64,000 nt of DNA. It comes from Chalciporus piperatus (taxonomy: Eukaryota; Basidiomycota; Agaricomycetes; Boletales; Boletaceae). Each line of letters opens with the position of its first letter. Within the stretch, counting starts at the first letter, position 1. The stretch is taken from assembly GCA_038093975.1 (NCBI GenBank), contig JBBPTG010000003.1, positions 124,001-188,000 of the forward strand. Reading direction: 5' to 3'. The position numbers were made by a program, and so were the translations under genes. Under the pieces are notes generated by a model, which saw only the letters and a program-made list of their open reading frames with translations, was not told the DNA's origin and made no database searches. This document shows, one piece after another, positions 59,509-64,000 of the stretch.

Positions 59509-60930
59509 TCAAGTGTGTAAACACAATGTCTCTAGCTTTTGTATTACTTCCTGTCCGCTAGTGAGATAAACCAGTTTCTCGGTGGCCACCTTTCGCCACT
59601 CTACAACACCGGAGCTCCTGTAAAGCAGAAAACAGAAATACTTGTCTCCCCCGCGGAGAATGCCCTCATCTGGACTATCTGTCCAACCGTAGTCAATAAC
59701 ACCAACGGCCATCTGAGCATCCGCATCCGATAGTGTCGTCCAGTGTTTGGGTCCCATCAGCATGACTTCGCCGACAGATACTGCGTGCGCGAGCGGAATA
59801 GGTTGATAACTTGCAACGCATGCTTCAGGAAGGCTGATTTCAACGAGAATGACTCTGATCCTGAGGTGATTCGAGTCGATGTACAAGGCTCGATCACCAC
59901 ATAATCGATAATGGTGCGCCGTCAGATTGAGCTGCTGGTCGTGGTGCTGCATTCCATAACCAGCAGGAGAGGAGGGTAACCCAGGATGGTAGATTGAGTG
60001 TGCGCCTGCCCATGCGAAGACGTCACACTCCCCGGATCGAGGAATGGCTTCGAGCATCAAGCGGATGAACGCCTTCTCGCCCTCTCCATACTCCACGGAG
60101 AGACGAATGTCGAAGATTGACATCAAGGAGTATGCTAAATCCTCGAGTATAAGTGTCCGGCGCTTTGCTGCCCAAGACAGTTTCTGTCTGATCCTGTCCG
60201 GACCCGGTCGGAAGGAGCGCAGATCGTCGACGGGGATGCCTGACGCCTTCGACAGCGTCATAAGAAAATTTCTATCTGCCTTGTCGTTATCGAGGAAGTC
60301 GTTGTTGAGTGCTTTCCATCCAGATCCGTAGAATTTCATCCTGATGGGAGCAAGGAGCTCGATCAAGGTCCATCCTCGACGAAACCAGATCGCGGAATCC
60401 AAATCTTCCACAGTGCCGCTTCCTTCAAGGTACACAATGCACACGTAGGCATTGCGGTACCAGCGAAATAGAGATTGGCTTGCCGACTGCTGGTCTGCTC
60501 GACTTTTGTGGTCAAGGCAAACAGTATCAGCCCAAGCAAACCGGCACTTGAATGAATGCCTTGCGATATCACAGAAGGTTTTGAGCTTGCGCCATTCGGG
60601 ACTTGTTCGCGGCGAGTCCGACACCATCTCATGGTACAATTGGCCCGAGAGAGACCAGGTATACGATAGAACGGCATACTTCACGATCCCTTTCACGATG
60701 GTCGTGATAACATCTTCCCTCCGCTGGTTCGCATATGAGGTATGACATTCTATGTCTGCTTCGGCGATTGACTCGATGATGGGGAGATACGTCTGTTCCA
60801 CTACTTTGACGTCTACGAGTTGCATTGTGTCGAGATCGATGAGTCGGAAAGGGATCTCTTCCCGGATATAGGTGTTGAAAGTATCGAGAACTTCGGAAAC
60901 AGCCATCGAGAACGTCTGCCAGTAAGGCAC
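59509..60930 (-). CDS. HET-domain protein 1
   Basis: Single-exon protein of 473 residues, start ATG 60930 (MPYWQTFSMAVSEVLDTF). The HET (heterokaryon incompatibility) domain spans about residues 85-200: AVLSYTWSLSG, FKCRFAWADTVCLDHKSR, SLFRWYRNAYVCIVYLEGSG and WFRRGWTLIELLAPIRMKFY. A further basidiomycete-type block follows with RTLILEDLAYSLMSIFDIRL and EYGEGEKAFIRLM. HET domains trigger cell death in fungal allorecognition when activated by a partner module; here no NACHT, ankyrin or WD part is fused. It is arranged head to head with HET gene 2, with 383 bp between the start codons. Its 5' part is copied in decayed, inverted form at 62781-62980. Confidence 0.9.
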   Translation of the reverse strand: MPYWQTFSMAVSEVLDTFNTYIREEIPFRLIDLDTMQLVDVKVVEQTYLPIIESIAEADIECHTSYANQRREDVITTIVKGIVKYAVLSYTWSLSGQLYHEMVSDSPRTSPEWRKLKTFCDIARHSFKCRFAWADTVCLDHKSRADQQSASQSLFRWYRNAYVCIVYLEGSGTVEDLDSAIWFRRGWTLIELLAPIRMKFYGSGWKALNNDFLDNDKADRNFLMTLSKASGIPVDDLRSFRPGPDRIRQKLSWAAKRRTLILEDLAYSLMSIFDIRLSVEYGEGEKAFIRLMLEAIPRSGECDVFAWAGAHSIYHPGLPSSPAGYGMQHHDQQLNLTAHHYRLCGDRALYIDSNHLRIRVILVEISLPEACVASYQPIPLAHAVSVGEVMLMGPKHWTTLSDADAQMAVGVIDYGWTDSPDEGILRGGDKYFCFLLYRSSGVVEWRKVATEKLVYLTSGQEVIQKLETLCLHT

Positions 60931-61313
60931 AGCAACTTTTGGACACGATTGTATCAGTTGCCGGCTCGTTTTGAGTACACATATCGATTGGACAAATGCT
61001 TACCTTGACCGGAAGCTCCAGAGGTGGGACATCTCTTTTGGGACGAGTAATACATCAAAATCCGTGGCAGGCAACCTACGCACCCTCCCTACACCTCTGG
61101 TCGACTCTAAATCCTATATACACCGGCCTGCGGCTCATCACCTAAACTGCGCTCTGGCGAAGTTAAATTTACGCATGGTGAGTTTCATGACTCTCGTACG
61201 ACAACGGAAAACCAAAACTTTACCTGCGTCTTGACACGAAGGGCTCGACAAGTCGTAGCCACATCTCGGATTTCGAGGTTACCCGCGCCTTCCATGACCA
61301 CGTCTTCAATTAT
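60931..61313. promoter_or_regulatory. Shared divergent upstream region of the two HET genes
   Basis: The 383 bp between the two start codons must contain both promoters. TATA-like AT-rich words occur (for example CCTATATACACC near 61111 on the plus strand). No operator was recognised. Confidence 0.4.
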
Positions 61314-62693
61314 ATGCCTGCCCATCTTTTATCCATCGACAGCTCTGGCGTACGCTTGACCAACCGCGAATACTTGCATCAAACATTCAAACCAGAAGAT
61401 GTCACGGAAGCAGAGATTGCTTCACTGATCGCCAAGTCACCGTATCGCTCCCGGGCAGAGGTCATCAAGAATCTCGTCGCCCAAAAACTCGGATACGCCA
61501 TACTATCTCATCGTTGGCTGTTAGACGGGGAGCCAACCTTCCAAATGGTGATGGCGAATGGTCTGGATGGTGTTGCCGCAGGATGCGAGAAGTTGAGGAA
61601 ATTCTGTGCCACAGCTGCAGCGCTTGGTTGCAAGCTGGCGTGGGCTGACACTTGCTGCATTGACAAGAGCAGCAGTGCAGAGCTTGACGAAGCAATTCGA
61701 TCCATGTTTAAGTGGTATCGCAACTCTGCTATCTGCGTCGTCCACCTTGGCAATTCGTCGGGGCAAGCTGATCTCCCAAATGATCCCTGGTTTACAAGAG
61801 GATGGACGCTCCAGGAGTTGCTTGCTCCTGCGAGGATCAAGTTTTACGGTGCAGATTGGATGCCCCTCAGCACTTTCGTGAACGACAAGGAAAACGACGG
61901 GGTTATGGGAACCATTTCCAAAATCACCGGCATCGACCGTCGTAATCTTCGCTATTTCAGCCCCGGTCTTCTTAACGTGCGGGAGAAGATGCTTTGGGCA
62001 TCTACCCGGCAAACTACGCGCGTTGAAGATGTGGCATATTCACTCATCGGAATCTTCGATATCAGTATGCCCATTTCTTACGGGGAAGGAAAGCGGGCTT
62101 TCCGTCGTCTCATGGAAGTCATCGTTCACGATTGCCGTGAATGGCAGATCTTCGCATGGGCAGGACCCCATTCCCCATACGCTACTTCATTCCCTGAAGC
62201 ACCATCGGGTTATCGAGCACTGACTGAGGTCACTGCATTGCTGTTTCGTCCAACACGCCCCAGCCATCGACCTTGGGACCTCGGTTACCCCTTCTACGCA
62301 ATGACGAAAAAAGGACTAGAGATGGAGATTCTCTTAGTAGAAATGATGCTACATATCCAGCGAGAACCGATCGTCGGAACTACCTACGAGCGCCTCACAC
62401 TCAGCCCTGGCTCAGAGAACAAAAGATACTTTGAGAACATTCAAGTCATTTGCGACACCAGATTTTTGCTATATTCTCAATGGGCAGTTGGCATCATCAA
62501 TTACCAGACCGACGGCACCGGTGATCGAGACGGCATGGCGGAATTAGAGGCAAACACCAGCTACGTATGTTTCTTTCTTGGAACTGGCATCTACAGTCCA
62601 TATGGAAAATGGGAGAAAGTTGATACCAAAGAAATAGTTACAATACGCACAAAAGAGGTTACAAGAAGAAGTGTCGCGACTGTATGGTTGTAA
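61314..62693 (+). CDS. HET-domain protein 2
   Basis: Single-exon protein of 459 residues, start ATG 61314 (MPAHLLSIDSSGVRLTNREY). The HET signature blocks are complete: YAILSHRWLLDGEP, CKLAWADTCCIDKSSSAELD, MFKWYRNSAICVVHLGNSSG and WFTRGWTLQELLAPARIKFY. TTRVEDVAYSLIGIFDISMP and SYGEGKRAFRRLMEV follow, then QIFAWAGPHSPYATSFPEAP. It is clearly a paralogue of HET gene 1 with the same order and similar length, but divergent along its whole length. No partner domain is attached. It is flanked on both sides by sequence related to the 5' part of HET gene 1. Confidence 0.92.
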   Translation: MPAHLLSIDSSGVRLTNREYLHQTFKPEDVTEAEIASLIAKSPYRSRAEVIKNLVAQKLGYAILSHRWLLDGEPTFQMVMANGLDGVAAGCEKLRKFCATAAALGCKLAWADTCCIDKSSSAELDEAIRSMFKWYRNSAICVVHLGNSSGQADLPNDPWFTRGWTLQELLAPARIKFYGADWMPLSTFVNDKENDGVMGTISKITGIDRRNLRYFSPGLLNVREKMLWASTRQTTRVEDVAYSLIGIFDISMPISYGEGKRAFRRLMEVIVHDCREWQIFAWAGPHSPYATSFPEAPSGYRALTEVTALLFRPTRPSHRPWDLGYPFYAMTKKGLEMEILLVEMMLHIQREPIVGTTYERLTLSPGSENKRYFENIQVICDTRFLLYSQWAVGIINYQTDGTGDRDGMAELEANTSYVCFFLGTGIYSPYGKWEKVDTKEIVTIRTKEVTRRSVATVWL

Positions 62694-62780
62694 TAATAGA
62701 TCACGTTTCGTCCTTGAATGACATTAGCGCAATTCCTCCAGATCACGGTGAACGAAATTCGACTCGTAGACATCAGCAAT

Positions 62781-62980
62781 AGTGGAACAAATGTATCTCC
62801 CCATTGGCATCGAGTCAATCGCCGAAGCAGACATACAACGTCATACCTCGTATGCGAACCAGCGGAGGGAAGATGTTATCACGACCATCGTGAAAGGGAT
62901 CATGAAGTATGCCATCTATCGCATACTTGGTCTCGGGCCAATTGGAGTTTCTGTACCATTCGGAGATGGTGTCGGACTCG
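62781..62980 (+). pseudogene. Decayed inverted copy of the 5' part of HET gene 1
   Basis: About 200 bp closely match the minus-strand coding sequence of HET gene 1 (about 60800-60612). VEQMYLP, IESIAEADIQRHTSYANQRR and EDVITTIVKGIMKYA are nearly identical to the intact protein. Right after this a one-base deletion (GCCATC versus GCCGTTC) and a later insertion shift the frame and the similarity ends. No HET core motifs follow, so it cannot make a HET domain. Confidence 0.85.
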
Positions 62981-62993
62981 GGTTGCAAGGAAC

Positions 62994-63425
62994 AGTTAGC
63001 ATGACCATGACTTTCACATAGCTATCCTTTGACGGTATCTATCACATGGGAGACCTAAATCGTCCGAACCGACCTAAAGCTAATCCAACTTGAACGCTGC
63101 TTCCTCGAACCATACTGATACTGCACATCCTGATGGCGCGAAGTAGAAGCGCATCGCATATCATACGCGACGCGAAAGCACGAGTCCTCCGCATGACCAT
63201 AGGTTATGGAGAAATTTTCATTGATTCGAATGGTCTGATGGATCGGGAAGTGTGGGAGTGGGCAAATCGATGGGATGGACCCGGTGAATACAAAGGGCTC
63301 TGCGGACCCCAAGCAAGACACGAAAAGGAGGTGACCCGGGCGTAGCGTTGGGAAGGTAATCCCAATATCTGGTACAGACAACGGTCTGTGGGGTGCTCGA
63401 ATCACAATTGGCATGGGATCCAAAC
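62994..63425. other. Intergenic, no feature seen
   Basis: Short overlapping frames (63055-63423 minus and 63133-63345 plus) lack domains. It is the 3' flank of the LRR-like gene. Confidence 0.4.
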
Positions 63426-64000
63426 TCAGGCCGGTTCGATGCCATGCGTGAGTGAAGGGAAGAGATGAGACAGAATGTCCAAGGAAGATCGGGAATTAAT
63501 CTTGTCGGTGATGCGAATCGAGGTGACGTTGTTGAATGTGATAGAACCTGTGCGCGAAACAGCAGATGTAGGCGCGCTGTACTTTGACTCGAATTGCAAA
63601 GGTCCCTCGAAGTCGACGACCGGTCCTTGAAGCTCAATAGATTTGATGCTTGGAAACGCAGAAACGAATTGGGAAAACTCCAATATGGATACCATACCGA
63701 AGTCTGGAGAATGTTTCCAGACCAGCGTGGTGAGATTCGGTGGGGACATGCGCAACGCCCTACGCTCAGATGGTGCCTGAAACCAGGTGAGCGGCATGTC
63801 CTCAATAGCGAGAGTGCGGAGGGCAGGGGCGACGTCTCTGTCAAAGAATTGGGATCCCGTCCACGCTACATGGCTTGCACCCTTCAAATACACGCTCTTG
63901 AGCGCGGGTAGGCACTGGCCGCGGCATAGGTCGAGCCAGGTCCGGACGACGCGGTCCACTTGGTCATCTAGTCCGGTGGACTCAATCATCAAAGACGCGA
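63426..64000 (-). CDS. LRR / F-box-type hypothetical protein (5' end off the window)
   Basis: A 188-codon frame open to the right edge and ending at 63426. It contains leucine-rich-repeat-like units: CLPALKSVYLKGASHVAW, VAPALRTLAIEDMPLTWF, SPPNLTTLVWKHSPDFGM, AFPSIKSIELQGPVVDFE and FNNVTSIRITDKINS, each with the LxxLxLxx strand character. Fungal genomes carry many such C-terminal LRR parts behind an F-box, and the F-box would lie beyond the window. It is a probable substrate-binding part of an SCF ubiquitin ligase, but the F-box itself is not seen. It may continue upstream past 64000. Confidence 0.65.
   Translation of the reverse strand, partial: ASLMIESTGLDDQVDRVVRTWLDLCRGQCLPALKSVYLKGASHVAWTGSQFFDRDVAPALRTLAIEDMPLTWFQAPSERRALRMSPPNLTTLVWKHSPDFGMVSILEFSQFVSAFPSIKSIELQGPVVDFEGPLQFESKYSAPTSAVSRTGSITFNNVTSIRITDKINSRSSLDILSHLFPSLTHGIEPA

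Overview
This window is nuclear DNA from a filamentous basidiomycete, most likely an Agaricomycete. Genes are dense and split by many short introns (about 45-70 nt, GT-AG and a few GC-AG). The families point the same way: tandem secreted laccases, HET-domain proteins, Zn2Cys6 factors, a Pff1-type vacuolar protease, a MEF2-type MADS factor and an AflY/questin-oxidase-like protein. The style of the laccases, HET proteins and LRR-like protein reminds me of Rhizoctonia/Ceratobasidiaceae. That is an impression from memory, not a search result. No rRNA, CRISPR, convincing tRNA or intact transposon was seen. Exon joins were made by hand from splice signals and protein continuity, so gene ends are firmer than internal junctions.

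Layout. 1-15.1 kb holds housekeeping and accessory genes: a Zn2Cys6 regulator running off the left edge, an M28 vacuolar membrane protease, an aldo/keto reductase, a Pom34-like nuclear pore membrane protein, a 14-TM-type MFS drug transporter and TGS1 (cap hypermethylase). 15.5-25.4 kb is a head-to-tail array of three laccase genes with similarly placed TATA boxes, followed on the same strand by an AflY/questin-oxidase-like gene and a long coiled-coil gene. 32-39 kb holds two genes for an unusual protein type built from repeated C-x2-C-x19-21-H-x3-C (BED-like) fingers, with a glycolipid-transfer-protein gene between them. 40-47.6 kb has a second Zn2Cys6 regulator, a fourth, divergent laccase on the opposite strand, and an AIG2-like cyclotransferase. 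50-58 kb has an Rlm1/MEF2-like MADS factor, a gene-poor 4.3-kb stretch, a small PPxY membrane protein, an all-zinc-finger C2H2 protein and a cytidine deaminase. 59.5-64 kb is an allorecognition-like island: two divergent HET genes, a decayed inverted copy of the 5' part of one of them on the far side of the other, and an LRR-like gene running off the right edge.

How they may work together. Three laccases, a ring-cleaving oxidase family member, an MFS exporter, an aldo/keto reductase and two zinc-cluster regulators within 44 kb are compatible with phenolic or pigment metabolism, but co-regulation is inference. The most unusual items are the BED-like finger family, the divergent fourth laccase, the Trp-to-Arg change in GLTP, the clustered GC-AG introns, an intron whose two ends are self-complementary, and the HET inverted duplication.
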